A program made the position numbers and the translations under genes. From Marinobacter sp. SS5-14b (GTDB taxonomy: Bacteria; Pseudomonadota; Gammaproteobacteria; Pseudomonadales; Oleiphilaceae): DNA of 64,000 bases. Below the pieces are notes generated by a model that made no database searches, had not been told where the DNA came from, and was given only the letters and a program-made list of their open reading frames with translations. Below are positions 34,190-43,653 of this stretch, one piece after another (the first letter of the stretch is position 1; each line of letters begins with the position of its first letter). The stretch is taken from positions 1 through 64,000 of the forward strand of contig NZ_JASSVM010000005.1 of the NCBI RefSeq assembly GCF_030541005.1. Reading direction: 5' to 3'.

Positions 34190-36209
34190 ATCTACCCTGC
34201 GCGCTTCCAATCGCCCGGAAGTTCCCGCCAGGCTGCCCGTTGCAGTCGCTCTACTCTGGCTGGCCGCACTGGCCACCAGCGCCTTGCCCTGGCTCGATCA
34301 GCTGCATCTTTCACAGATTCTCGCTGCGTTCTGGACCTTTGATGGCCATCAGTATGCCTCGGTTCTGGCCCACTTCAGCTGGGCACCAAGGGTCTCCATC
34401 GCGGTACTGATTGGCTGTGCACTGGGGCTGGCCGGAGCCGTTACCCAGCAGGTGCTGGGTAACCCACTGGCTTCACCCACCACCCTGGGCGTGGAGGCCG
34501 GGGGCCAGTTTGGCGTTACACTTGCGACCCTGTTTGCGCCAGGTTTGCTGGCCTTCAGCCCTGACCTTGCCGCAGTGGCCGGCGGCTTGCTTGCCATCGG
34601 TCTGGTAATAGTGCTCACATGGCGACTCGGCTTCTCGCCGGTCACCGTGATTCTGGCCGGGCTGGTGGTTACCTTTTTTCTCGGTGCCATCAACATGGCA
34701 TTCCTGCTGCTGAAAGGTGAATGGCTCGGCAACCTGTTTATCTGGGGCGCGGGATCTCTGGTGCAGAACAACTGGGCCCCCTTCTTTGATCTGCTCCCCC
34801 GGGTACTGGTTATTGCTGCTGTGATGGTGGCCCTGATGCGCCCGCTACAGCTGCTTCAGCTTGGCCAGGCATCGGCAAACTCACTGGGGGCGAAAGTCTC
34901 ACTGCTTCGTGCTGTTGCGCTGTTTCTGGTAGTAATCATGAGCTCGGTGGTGGTCAGCCGGGTGGGCGTAGTGGCCTTTGTGGGGTTGGCTGCACCGGTA
35001 TTGGCGAGGCTGCTGGGTGCCAGGAGCCTGACTGAACGGTTGCTTTGGAGCACTCTGGCCGGCGGAGGCCTGCTATTGCTGGCTGATACCCTCGCGCAGT
35101 GGGCCACCACCTGGGATGGCGGCTCGCTGGTGCCTACCGGCACCACCACGGCATTGATTGGCGGGCCTATCATTCTGCTTGCACTTCAAGGCTTCCGTAA
35201 CACGCACCATATGCCCGGTCAGGACAGCAGCCCCGCGGGGTTTCTGCCCCGCCGGCGACATCCCGCAATGGTCGCCGCAGCCCTGTGCTCTATACTGGCT
35301 CTGACCATCATTCTCTCCATGGGCTGGTCTCCGGGCCTTGAGGGCTGGAACTGGACGCCCGTGGCACAGTGGACAGACGCGTGGGTATGGCGAGGCCCGA
35401 GATTAATGGCCGCCATCCTCGCCGGCATGGCACTGGGCATGGCCGGCACCCTGATCCAGCGGATGACAGGGAACCCCATGGGTAGCCCTGAATTGCTGGG
35501 CATCAGCGGCGGTGCGGCGTTAGTGATGGTGGTTCTGGTTCTGACCGGACTCGAGATCGGCCGGCTTGGCCAACTGGCGGCGGCCACGGCGGGTGCCGCC
35601 GGTGCCCTGGGGCTGTTACTGCTTCTGGCCCGCAAGCACCACTTCGCCGGCAATCAACTGTTGCTTGGCGGCCTGGCACTGTACGTATTCATGGATGCCG
35701 GCCTGAGGCTGGTGATGGCTTCTGGAGGCACCGTTGCCTCTCGCCTGCTGAACTGGATGTACGGTTCAACCTGGCTGATCTCCGAATCCGAAGCCTTCGG
35801 TTTACTGGCTCTGGTGGTCAGCCTCGGTGCCTTGCTGTTGCTTGCCCTGCGACCACTCACACTGTTGCCGCTGGGCGAAACATCGGCCTCGTCCCTCGGG
35901 CTGAGGGTACCGCGGGCACGGCTTCTGCTATTGGTGCTGGCTGCCGTGCTTACCGCAGCGTCGACCGTGGTCATCGGGCCATTAAGCTTCGTCGGATTGA
36001 TCGCCCCGCACCTGGCCCGGGTACTGGGCCAGCAAACCGTGGGCCGGCAAATGCTGGTCGCGGCCCTGGCCGGCGGGCTCCTGCTCTCGCTGGCTGACTA
36101 TCTGGCCCGTATTCTGGTGTATCCCAATCAGTTACCCGCGGGGCTGCTGGCCGCCCTGGTCGGCGGCTTGTACTTCTTGTGGGGGCTAAGCCGTCATGGT
36201 CGCGGCTGA
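34179..36209 (+). CDS. fhuB: Fused double permease FhuB
   Basis: A 676-residue inner-membrane protein made of two FecCD-type permease halves (about 20-335 and 360-670), giving some 20 membrane helices. Each half has the family motif: 'GAVTQQVLGNPLASPTTLGVEAG' in the first and 'GTLIQRMTGNPMGSPELLGISGG' in the second; each also has the EAA-like loop ('VGLAAPVLAR', 'VGLIAPHLARVLG'). This fused arrangement is diagnostic of FhuB rather than separate FecC/FecD. It overlaps fhuD by 11 bp and fhuF by 14 bp. Confidence 0.94.
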   Translation: MSAESTLRASNRPEVPARLPVAVALLWLAALATSALPWLDQLHLSQILAAFWTFDGHQYASVLAHFSWAPRVSIAVLIGCALGLAGAVTQQVLGNPLASPTTLGVEAGGQFGVTLATLFAPGLLAFSPDLAAVAGGLLAIGLVIVLTWRLGFSPVTVILAGLVVTFFLGAINMAFLLLKGEWLGNLFIWGAGSLVQNNWAPFFDLLPRVLVIAAVMVALMRPLQLLQLGQASANSLGAKVSLLRAVALFLVVIMSSVVVSRVGVVAFVGLAAPVLARLLGARSLTERLLWSTLAGGGLLLLADTLAQWATTWDGGSLVPTGTTTALIGGPIILLALQGFRNTHHMPGQDSSPAGFLPRRRHPAMVAAALCSILALTIILSMGWSPGLEGWNWTPVAQWTDAWVWRGPRLMAAILAGMALGMAGTLIQRMTGNPMGSPELLGISGGAALVMVVLVLTGLEIGRLGQLAAATAGAAGALGLLLLLARKHHFAGNQLLLGGLALYVFMDAGLRLVMASGGTVASRLLNWMYGSTWLISESEAFGLLALVVSLGALLLLALRPLTLLPLGETSASSLGLRVPRARLLLLVLAAVLTAASTVVIGPLSFVGLIAPHLARVLGQQTVGRQMLVAALAGGLLLSLADYLARILVYPNQLPAGLLAALVGGLYFLWGLSRHGRG

Positions 36210-36957
36210 GGCAGCAACGCAATGGCTGACGGATTACCACAATCTGTTGGCCCGCCACGGCCTTGACGGCAATGCGCTACTGAACAACGCTCTGAAACCC
36301 GCCAACCGCGAACAACCCGCGTTGTTTTCCCTTGCGCAGCTCCTGGCGAACCCTGGCCTTCTGCAACAACAAGTCCGCGAGGACTATCCAGATGCTGATC
36401 ACCCGCGACTTCGCAAGGCGCGGCTTTCTGTCCTGCATCAGAGCCTGGCGCTTCAGATTATCGGACCACTGGTGATCCGGCTGTTCCGGGATGGCAGCAG
36501 TGTGGCCCTGAATCCCGAGCGTGTTTTTCTGTGCCGGGAACCATCTGGGCCAGAGGGCCAGTCCCGCTGGCAATATGCGACCAGTTCACAGGAACGCCTT
36601 GAGCCTGAGGCGTTCATACAGTCTCTGAGTGGGCAGATGCAGGACTGGTACGGCGTATTCCGACAGCATTACGGTGTCAGCCCGGGGGCCTACTGGAGCA
36701 GTGTCGGGCTGACGTTGGGGGCGCCCTATTCGGTGGTGTGGAACCGGGTTAATCCGGAGGAGTTGTGTAAACAGGCCGGTAGCTGGCTGGCGCAGTTCAA
36801 ATGCGAAGCCAACCGCTATATTGACTGGATTCCGGCGGAATTCAGCCAACAGCGGTGCGCCATCCCTCAGCGCAAAGGGTGCTGCCTCAAATATTTATTG
36901 CCCGGAGGCGGCTATTGCGGGACGTGTGGGATCTATCGTAAAGAACGTCTGGGCTGA
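36196..36957 (+). CDS. fhuF: Siderophore-iron reductase FhuF
   Basis: A 253-residue FhuF-like cytoplasmic reductase that releases iron from ferric hydroxamates. The C-terminal [2Fe-2S] ligand pattern CCx10CxxC is exact (Cys229, Cys230, Cys241, Cys244 in 'GCCLKYLLPGGGYCGTCG'). Its ATG lies inside the fhuB 3' end, so it is the last gene of the coupled operon. A terminator shared with the convergent receptor gene follows. Confidence 0.92.
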   Translation: MVAAEAATQWLTDYHNLLARHGLDGNALLNNALKPANREQPALFSLAQLLANPGLLQQQVREDYPDADHPRLRKARLSVLHQSLALQIIGPLVIRLFRDGSSVALNPERVFLCREPSGPEGQSRWQYATSSQERLEPEAFIQSLSGQMQDWYGVFRQHYGVSPGAYWSSVGLTLGAPYSVVWNRVNPEELCKQAGSWLAQFKCEANRYIDWIPAEFSQQRCAIPQRKGCCLKYLLPGGGYCGTCGIYRKERLG

Positions 36958-36964
36958 AACAATA

Positions 36965-36991
36965 AGGGCAGCCAGCACCGCCAGCTGCCCT
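36965..36991. terminator. Shared hairpin between fhuF and the TonB receptor gene
   Basis: An 8-bp perfect stem AGGGCAGC/GCTGCCCT with an 11-nt loop in the 42-bp gap between the two convergent stops. There is no clear U-tract on either side, so efficiency is uncertain. Confidence 0.55.
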
Positions 36992-36999
36992 GACACTGG

Positions 37000-39183
37000 T
37001 TAATACACCCAGGAAACGGTCAGGCTGGCATTGGCCGGCTCACCGTAGAAACCCTGGGCCGAGGCACCAAATTTCTTCAGACTCTCGATGTACTTCTCGT
37101 CGGTAAGGTTGTTTACGTTCAGGGTTGCATTCCAGTGTCGGGCGAAATCATAGCTTGCCATCAGATCCAGCACCGCATAGCTATCCTGCTCAGTAACGAT
37201 GATCTCACCAGCATTCGGGCCAGTGGTAGCAACACCCTGTTCCTGGGTGATCTCAGACTGCCAGCGTACCTTGCCACCAAGCTTGAACCCTTCGACCCCA
37301 GGCACCTTCCAGGTAGCCCGCAACTGGGCTAGATGCTCCGGCACGAAGGACTTGGCCCCTTTACCATCCTTGTCCTCAATATCCACATAGGTGTAGCCTG
37401 CGAAAAGCTGGATTCGGTCGGTGAGATCACCCACTATTTCGGCCTCCACACCCCGGCTGGTCAACCCATCCACAGCGGTATAATAGGAATCGTTGGCGGT
37501 CCCCGGTAGAGTACCGGCTGCCTCAGCTACGTTCTTCTGCTCAGTCTGGAACAGGGCAATAGTGGTGTTCACGCGGTCGTTCTGAAACTCACTTTTCAGG
37601 CCCAGTTCATAGTTGACCCCGTCAATCGGATCCAGTCGATCGCGATTGATGTCCACCTCAGTCTGGGGAGTGAAAATCTCGGTATAACTGGCGTAGACCG
37701 AATGATCATCGTTGATGTCGTAGATCAGGCCCGCATACGGCGTTTCTACCGCATCGTAGCTGCTTTGCTTGGTTGCACCGTAGCTTTCGCCCTTGTTATC
37801 CAGCCAGGTCAGACGGAGCCCTGTAATGGCGGTGAGTTGATCGGTCAGCGACCAACGAGCGGCAGCATAGGTGGACGTTTCGCGGTCGGTCCAGTCAGAG
37901 CCGCCAACACCATTATCAAAAGCAGGCTTGGGGTAGTTCCCATCCCACTCATTCAGCGGTGGCAATGGATTCCCGATACCCCGGCCATAGCGGGACTCGT
38001 CTACCGTCTCCGAGCGAGACCAGGATGCCCCCAAAACCAACTCATGAGTACGATTAGCCAACTGGAACGGGCCGGTAGCGTATGCATCTACTACCCACTG
38101 CTCCACATCCAGGTCGTATTGGCTCGGATAGGCTTTAAGCCCCTCACCCGTTTGGCGATCAGGCGTACCATATTGGTAAAAGAGCTCGGACTCGCTTTCA
38201 TTCTCCAGCCGGAACACCGTGCCTGTCGCTCTCCAGCCACCGGCGAGCTCCTGGCGCAATTCAACAAAGCTGTTGTGCTGGGTGTTGTCCCAGTAGGACC
38301 AGTCGGAAGCCGTGCTGGTTGAACGCGCAAAATCTGTCGCTGAGCCATCGGAGTAGAACAGAGGCAGCGCACCCCACAACGGGCTGTCCGTATCAGACGT
38401 CTGAATGGCGTGGCCAAGAGTCAGCAACGTGGTATCGGTCAGGTCTGCTTCCAGCACCCCGTAGAACATCTGCTTTTCGTTGTTATACCGGTCCAGGTAG
38501 GAGCCTTTGTCCTCATAACCGGCCACCACACGGCCGCGCACCGCACCGGATTCAGACACGGCACCGGAAACATCACCGACAATCCGTTTTTTGTCCCAGG
38601 AACCACCAGTCACCGCAACCGAGGCATTGGTGTCTGCGGTTGGGCGCTTGCGGATAAAGTTGACGGTGGCGGCCGGGCTGCCGGAACCTGCCATCAAACC
38701 GTTAGCGCCCCGAACCACCTCCACGCGATCAAAGAAGGCGGTGTCCAGCTCACCCTGAACGTTATCGTATACCGCCGGCATGCCAACGCCGTCGTACTGG
38801 AAGTTGTTGATGTCGAAACCACGGGAGGTGTAATAGGTGCGGTCCGTCTCGACCGACTCAACCGTCACACCGGTGGTACCTTCCAGAACGTCGTTAATGT
38901 CGTTCTGGGCAAAATCGTCCATTTGTTCACGGGTGACCACCGTCACCGCTTGCGGAGTTTCCCGGTGCGTCAGCTCCATTTTCATCGACGTAGTCGTGGC
39001 TCCGCTGGTGTAACTGCCCGTGGATTCAGACGCAACCTGCCCCCGCTGCGCCGAGACATCCAGCACGTCCAGTGTGGTGGGCTGGTTTGTCTGGGCAGTG
39101 GCCAAGGCAGGTGCCGTTACACACATCATCGCGGTGATCAGGGCTTTTCGTCGAAATGCAGGCTCAGGAATTCGGGACATCAT
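37000..39183 (-). CDS. TonB-dependent siderophore receptor (FhuE/FpvA-like)
   Basis: A 727-residue outer-membrane receptor with a signal peptide ending near residue 30 (ALATAQ), a TonB-box-like TLDVLDVSA, a plug domain ('ETPQAVTVVTREQMDDF', 'VEVVRGANGLMAGSGSPAATVNF') and a 22-strand barrel ending in the aromatic residue of VSWVY. Plug and barrel motifs resemble the FhuE (coprogen/rhodotorulate) and FpvA types; the exact siderophore cannot be read off. The gene is convergent with the fhuC-D-B-F operon, and a Fur-like site lies upstream, giving a complete uptake route from outer membrane to cytosolic reductase. Confidence 0.92.
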   Translation of the reverse strand: MMSRIPEPAFRRKALITAMMCVTAPALATAQTNQPTTLDVLDVSAQRGQVASESTGSYTSGATTTSMKMELTHRETPQAVTVVTREQMDDFAQNDINDVLEGTTGVTVESVETDRTYYTSRGFDINNFQYDGVGMPAVYDNVQGELDTAFFDRVEVVRGANGLMAGSGSPAATVNFIRKRPTADTNASVAVTGGSWDKKRIVGDVSGAVSESGAVRGRVVAGYEDKGSYLDRYNNEKQMFYGVLEADLTDTTLLTLGHAIQTSDTDSPLWGALPLFYSDGSATDFARSTSTASDWSYWDNTQHNSFVELRQELAGGWRATGTVFRLENESESELFYQYGTPDRQTGEGLKAYPSQYDLDVEQWVVDAYATGPFQLANRTHELVLGASWSRSETVDESRYGRGIGNPLPPLNEWDGNYPKPAFDNGVGGSDWTDRETSTYAAARWSLTDQLTAITGLRLTWLDNKGESYGATKQSSYDAVETPYAGLIYDINDDHSVYASYTEIFTPQTEVDINRDRLDPIDGVNYELGLKSEFQNDRVNTTIALFQTEQKNVAEAAGTLPGTANDSYYTAVDGLTSRGVEAEIVGDLTDRIQLFAGYTYVDIEDKDGKGAKSFVPEHLAQLRATWKVPGVEGFKLGGKVRWQSEITQEQGVATTGPNAGEIIVTEQDSYAVLDLMASYDFARHWNATLNVNNLTDEKYIESLKKFGASAQGFYGEPANASLTVSWVY

Positions 39184-39238
39184 TCGCTCCGGTACTTGAT
39201 GGCTTTGTGAACTTCATTTTTTCAACACCGACACACCT

Positions 39239-39261
39239 TAATGCGAATGATTGTGATTTGA
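39239..39261 (-). promoter_or_regulatory. Probable Fur box before the TonB receptor
   Basis: The plus strand reads TAATGCGAATGATTGTGATTTGA; GCGAATGATTGTGATTTGA matches 11 of 19 Fur consensus positions. It lies about 60-80 nt upstream of the receptor ATG, a normal promoter distance. Confidence 0.55.
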
Positions 39262-39377
39262 AACAGCAAAAGGCAAGGAACTCTGAATTTTATGGACACT
39301 GCTCGCGCAGCGTTTGAACACCCCTGCTATTCTGATCAATCGGGCAGCCCCGAGCCTGCCCGGGAAAAGGAGGATTT

Positions 39378-40499
39378 ATGAACAGCACAATACGGCTGGC
39401 TGCGACTCTCGGCTTGATGGCGGTCGCACTGGCAGGCAATGCCAACGAGCGCTTTGTTTCCGAGCACCACTCGTTTGCTCTTACAACCGTCGCCCAGGGC
39501 CTGGAACATCCCTGGAGCCTCGCCTTCCTTCCGGACGGTTCGCAGCTGGTCACAGAACGGGGCGGCAGGCTGCGCGTAATCCGTGATGGTCAACTGGTGA
39601 AGGCGCCGGTAGCCGGGGTGCCCGAACTGGTAGTGTCTGGCCAAGGCGGCTTGCTGGACGTATTGCTGCACCCGGACTTCAAAACCAACAAAACCCTGTT
39701 TCTCAGCTACGCCCACCGCAACCGCGACGGCATGACCACCCGGGTAGCCAGGGCGGTTTACGATGACGGAGAACTGACCGGCGTTGAGGTAATTTTCGAG
39801 GCCCTGCCCCGCGGCAATACCACCCGACACTTTGCCGGCCGGATGGTCTTTGGCAGCGACGGCCACCTGTACATTTCCGTGGGCGACCGCGGCGAGATGG
39901 ACCGGGCCCAGGACACCGGTGACGACGCGGGGGGCGTGCACCGGATAACCGTGAGTGGTGAGGCGGTTTCAGACAATCCTTTTGTCGGCCGCCCAGGCTT
40001 CAACCAAACCTTCTTCACCTACGGCAACCGGAATATTCAGGGTATGACCCTGCACCCGGAAACCAGAGAAGTCTGGAGTCACGAGCACGGTCCCCGGGGT
40101 GGTGATGAGATCAACATTATCCGGGCCGGCAACGACTATGGCTGGCCCAAGGTCACTTACGGCATCGATTACTCAGGCTTGCCGATTTCCGGTAAAACCA
40201 CCATGGCTGGCGTGACCAATCCACTGCATTACTGGGATCCGTCTATCGCACCTTCTGGCATGGCGTTTTACACAGGAAACCTGTTTCCGGAATGGCAGGG
40301 CGATCTGTTTGTCGGTGCGCTCAAGATGCGAAAGCTGGTAAGGCTGACGTTTGACGGTGAAAACGTTACTGAGGAAGAGGACCTGCTGACCGATCTGGGC
40401 GAGCGTATCCGGGATGTGCGCATGGGGCCCGACGGCGCCCTCTGGCTACTGACCGATTCACCAAAGGGCAAGGTCTACCGCATGGTTCCGGCGAAGTGA
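39378..40499 (+). CDS. PQQ-dependent sugar (aldose) dehydrogenase, YliI/Asd type
   Basis: A 373-residue periplasmic beta-propeller with a signal peptide (LAATLGLMAVALAGNA). Propeller blocks 'GLEHPWSLAFLPDG', 'GGLLDVLLHPDF', 'HFAGRMVFGSDGHLYISVGDRG' and 'HEHGPRGGDEINI' are those of soluble aldose dehydrogenases such as E. coli YliI. They oxidise aldoses to lactones with bound PQQ. PQQ biosynthesis genes are not in the window. A near-perfect AAAAGGAGG precedes the ATG. Confidence 0.92.
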   Translation: MNSTIRLAATLGLMAVALAGNANERFVSEHHSFALTTVAQGLEHPWSLAFLPDGSQLVTERGGRLRVIRDGQLVKAPVAGVPELVVSGQGGLLDVLLHPDFKTNKTLFLSYAHRNRDGMTTRVARAVYDDGELTGVEVIFEALPRGNTTRHFAGRMVFGSDGHLYISVGDRGEMDRAQDTGDDAGGVHRITVSGEAVSDNPFVGRPGFNQTFFTYGNRNIQGMTLHPETREVWSHEHGPRGGDEINIIRAGNDYGWPKVTYGIDYSGLPISGKTTMAGVTNPLHYWDPSIAPSGMAFYTGNLFPEWQGDLFVGALKMRKLVRLTFDGENVTEEEDLLTDLGERIRDVRMGPDGALWLLTDSPKGKVYRMVPAK

Positions 40500-40503
40500 G
40501 TAC

Positions 40504-40917
40504 TCAGTGCGGGTCGTTGGTTCTTTCGGTTTTCTCGAACTGGGGGAGTTCGTCGGTGATATCAAACCAGTCGGCTTTGGAGCCGACATAAATATGCCGT
40601 TCCGGTTTTGTGCCCAGGGGTTCATTAATCACTCCGATCCTCAGGCGCAGAATACCGGAGATGGCATCCAACCGACTGTAGAGTTGGCTCCCGCAACGGC
40701 CGCAGAAAGCACGATACTTACCGGGGCGGGACTCAAACTCGGTTACCTTTTCTTCGCCGGATAGATAACGAAAACGTATTTTCTGAACCGGCGCACTGGC
40801 CGAAAAGGCGCTGCCATGAGCCCGGCGGCACTGACTGCAGTGGCACAGTGAAATCGGCCCCAGAGCGCCGTCGTATTCAAACTTGATATCGCCACACAAA
40901 CATTGGCCAGTGTACAT
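40504..40917 (-). CDS. GFA (CENP-V-like) zinc protein
   Basis: A 137-residue protein of the glutathione-dependent formaldehyde-activating (GFA) family. The zinc-ligand cysteines are seen in CLCGDIKF (N terminus), CHCSQCRR and 'FCGRCGSQLYSRLD'. Most family members lack proven Gfa activity, so the family label is safer than a reaction. The stop is 4 nt from the stop of the convergent sugar dehydrogenase gene. Confidence 0.92.
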   Translation of the reverse strand: MYTGQCLCGDIKFEYDGALGPISLCHCSQCRRAHGSAFSASAPVQKIRFRYLSGEEKVTEFESRPGKYRAFCGRCGSQLYSRLDAISGILRLRIGVINEPLGTKPERHIYVGSKADWFDITDELPQFEKTERTNDPH

Positions 40918-41009
40918 CGCACGCTCCCGAAACAGGCTGACGGATTAATGGCGCCGATCATACCGGCTCGGAGCGGGAATGCCACCCCGAGCCGGCAAAG
41001 ACCACCGGC

Positions 41010-41780
41010 TTACATAGCGTACTCTTTGGTTAGATAGGCCAGAATCCGGGCAGACTCAAACAGCTTCACACCGGTGTTGGGGTCTTCCAGGTAAGGCACC
41101 TGAACCCGCCCGTGCTCCTGAAAGAAGGCATCGCGCTTACCACCTTGCTTTGGCTGGTATGGGCCCGGCTTGATCCGCTGAACCGCGGGCCCGATTTCCG
41201 TCCAGTGCTCCTTACCCAGGTTGTGCAAGGTATGGGGCAATTCGTATTCACACAGCCTCTCACGCACCAGACGCGAAAATGGACTGCCTTCAAAACTCCA
41301 TAAATGCAACGCCTGCGCCGGGCGTTTTGCCGGCTGGGCGCGCATACCGCGCAACTCGCTGGCACCAGAGCCTGCGGCGCCAAGCGCCGTCTTCCAGGAT
41401 GTGCCTTGATAATAGCCAGGCACAGAGCGATTGGCGTACTGACGGAAAAGGTACTCGACAATCGCATCCGACTCATAGATCAGCCGACCGGTATTCTCAT
41501 CACTCAGTAGCGGGAACTGTTTTTTGCCCCCCTGGGTCTCAGCCTGCTCCCGGAACAAACGACCGCCTTTCGGACACGGACGAATTTCCACGTCCAGATG
41601 CAAAGCGGTCAACGCTTCACGAACCTTGCGGCAATATGGACAGGCTTCGATATCGTAAAGAATGATCGGTTTTTCAGGTTGAACGACGGGTTTGACCACG
41701 AGGCACCCCCGCCAGGCTGAAAAGGATGATGTCGCCACCGATTCAAGCACATTGACCTGGTGTTTCAGGGTTCGGAACAT
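41010..41780 (-). CDS. Protein with two tandem GST_N/glutaredoxin-like domains
   Basis: A 256-residue protein with two thioredoxin-fold GST N-terminal domains and no GST C-terminal helical domain. Domain 1 (about 38-118) has a redox motif CPYC and ends with 'LIYESDAIVEYLFRQY'; domain 2 (about 155-252) has SPFS in the equivalent place and ends 'LFESARILAYLTKEY'. Thus the first copy keeps the CxxC and the second has lost it. A thiol transferase or scaffolding role is possible. The first 30 residues are poorly conserved in appearance. Confidence 0.85.
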   Translation of the reverse strand: MFRTLKHQVNVLESVATSSFSAWRGCLVVKPVVQPEKPIILYDIEACPYCRKVREALTALHLDVEIRPCPKGGRLFREQAETQGGKKQFPLLSDENTGRLIYESDAIVEYLFRQYANRSVPGYYQGTSWKTALGAAGSGASELRGMRAQPAKRPAQALHLWSFEGSPFSRLVRERLCEYELPHTLHNLGKEHWTEIGPAVQRIKPGPYQPKQGGKRDAFFQEHGRVQVPYLEDPNTGVKLFESARILAYLTKEYAM

Positions 41781-42032
41781 GATTCATTCCCTCTGTTAAT
41801 GAGTGTGGCCGGCATTGTCCCACACTTATCGGATTCGCTATTGGCTCTGGGGCCGAGCCAACAAAGTCACGGTAACTCCATGATTCTGAAAGGCACTCAC
41901 TGGATGTCACAAAAACTCAACAGAAACAATGCACCTAACGTCACTTTTTAACGTCATGTATCACTTTTCTGCATAGTACAAACTCAAAGGATGAGCTATT
42001 GTAGTGATAGATACCAATAACAGGTTCAGGGC

Positions 42033-43601
42033 ATGAAGCTGCAGGGTTTACGGGCTATGATTCGTCTGCAACGGTTACTTACCGCAAAAAAACAACGGGT
42101 TGTGGCTTTGGCCATGATCGGTTCACTGGCCGTACACCCTGCGCTTGCCGAAGACAGCGTGGCCACAGAGAGCGCCTTTTCGAAATCCAGACTGTGGGCA
42201 TCCGAAATTCGGGATTACGCGGCAAAGTCTTTGAACAAGGATGATGCTCTGAGCGTAGCCGCGATCCCCTTGAACGGACCGGGCATCGAGCAGTATGTAA
42301 ACGCTGACCAACTGATGAGCCCGGGCTCCATAATGAAGCTGGTCACCACCTATGCAGCGCTGGAGTTACTGGGCCCCACACATCACTGGAACACCGACTT
42401 CCTGACTGATGGTCAGATGATTGGCGACACGCTCAAAGGCAATCTTTACGTGCAGTTTGGCGGCGATCCCAAGTTGACCCATGAACGACTCTGGAGCACC
42501 TTGCGCGAACTTCGGGACATGGGCATCAATCGCATTGAAGGTGACCTGGTTCTGGATGGCAGTTATTTCCGTGTGGACGGCGGGTTCCCGGTATTCGAAG
42601 ACAATGGCAGCAACCCTTATGCACCGTTTTTGGTGGAGCCCTCAGGTTACCTCACCAACCTTAACTTGCTCCATTTCCAGGTCCGGGCCGATGAACGCGG
42701 CACTCAGGCCTGGACGACGCCCAATCTGAGCGAAATATCCATTGATAACCGGGTGACCGCCGTTCCCGAAGGCCCCTGCCCTTCCCGCCGGCAGTTCACC
42801 TGGCAGCCAGTGTTTCACGACGACCAACGGGTCACGGTACGCGTCAGCGGCGAATTACCTCAAGGCTGCCGTACCACCAGTTACTTATCACTACTGCCAC
42901 AGGATCGCTACTCTGCATCAACCGTACGCTCTGTGCTCTCGGAGCTTGGCATCATCGTCAGCGGCGGCGACCGGTTCGCCAAGGCACCCGAAACGGCCCG
43001 CCTTGTGATGCGCACAACCTCGCCTGACCTGGTGACCATGGTGCGGGACATCAATAAGTGGAGCAGCAATGTGATGGCCAGGCAGATGCTGCTGACCATC
43101 GGCGCAGAATTACGCAATGAAGAAGAGCAGGACGACCGTGTTGCCGGTATTCGAGCCATCTACGAATGGCTCGAAGGTAAAGGCATTAACACGGCCGGCA
43201 TGGTGATCGATAACGGCGCAGGGCTTACCCGCCATGGGCGGATTACCGCGCGCCAGGGCGCTCAGATTCTGCTGCACGCATGGAACAGTCGCTATGCATC
43301 GGACTTAATGGCCTCCATGCCCATCATTGCCATGGACGGAACCATGGCCCGGCGGTTGAGGAATACCGGCATGGAAGGGGAAGGCCGGATTAAAACCGGC
43401 TATCTGGAAGACGTGCGCTCGATTGCGGGCTTCGCCCGGGATGACAACAACACCACCTGGGCAGTGATCGGAATGGTCAATAACGACCCCGCCTGGAACG
43501 GCGGGGCGGTGCTGGACCGGGTGCTGCATTCCCTGCACTTTCAGCCGCCAGTGGGTACATCGCTGTCACAGTCCGGACCCGCAACCTCGTCCGTACAATA
43601 A
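42033..43601 (+). CDS. dacB: D-Ala-D-Ala carboxypeptidase/endopeptidase (PBP4, DacB)
   Basis: A 522-residue periplasmic low-molecular-weight penicillin-binding protein of the S13 family. The catalytic SxxK is SIMK (Ser99, Lys102), the SxN motif is in 'NKWSSNVMARQ' and KTG in 'RIKTGYLEDVRS'. It cleaves terminal D-Ala and peptide crosslinks in peptidoglycan. The N terminus carries about 20 charged residues before the hydrophobic signal (VVALAMIGSLAVHPALA); a second ATG at 42057 would shorten this. Confidence 0.95.
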   Translation: MKLQGLRAMIRLQRLLTAKKQRVVALAMIGSLAVHPALAEDSVATESAFSKSRLWASEIRDYAAKSLNKDDALSVAAIPLNGPGIEQYVNADQLMSPGSIMKLVTTYAALELLGPTHHWNTDFLTDGQMIGDTLKGNLYVQFGGDPKLTHERLWSTLRELRDMGINRIEGDLVLDGSYFRVDGGFPVFEDNGSNPYAPFLVEPSGYLTNLNLLHFQVRADERGTQAWTTPNLSEISIDNRVTAVPEGPCPSRRQFTWQPVFHDDQRVTVRVSGELPQGCRTTSYLSLLPQDRYSASTVRSVLSELGIIVSGGDRFAKAPETARLVMRTTSPDLVTMVRDINKWSSNVMARQMLLTIGAELRNEEEQDDRVAGIRAIYEWLEGKGINTAGMVIDNGAGLTRHGRITARQGAQILLHAWNSRYASDLMASMPIIAMDGTMARRLRNTGMEGEGRIKTGYLEDVRSIAGFARDDNNTTWAVIGMVNNDPAWNGGAVLDRVLHSLHFQPPVGTSLSQSGPATSSVQ

Positions 43602-43604
43602 AAA

Positions 43605-43630
43605 ACAGCCCAGGCCGAAGCCGGAGCTGT
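43605..43630 (+). terminator. Imperfect hairpin after dacB
   Basis: ACAGC...GCTGT with an inner GGC/GCC stem, preceded by an A-run and followed by CTTAG. It lies in the 52-bp gap between dacB and the convergent DUF4397 gene and could serve both. Confidence 0.45.
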
Positions 43631-43653
43631 CTTAGACCTCAGTTCACAACCCT

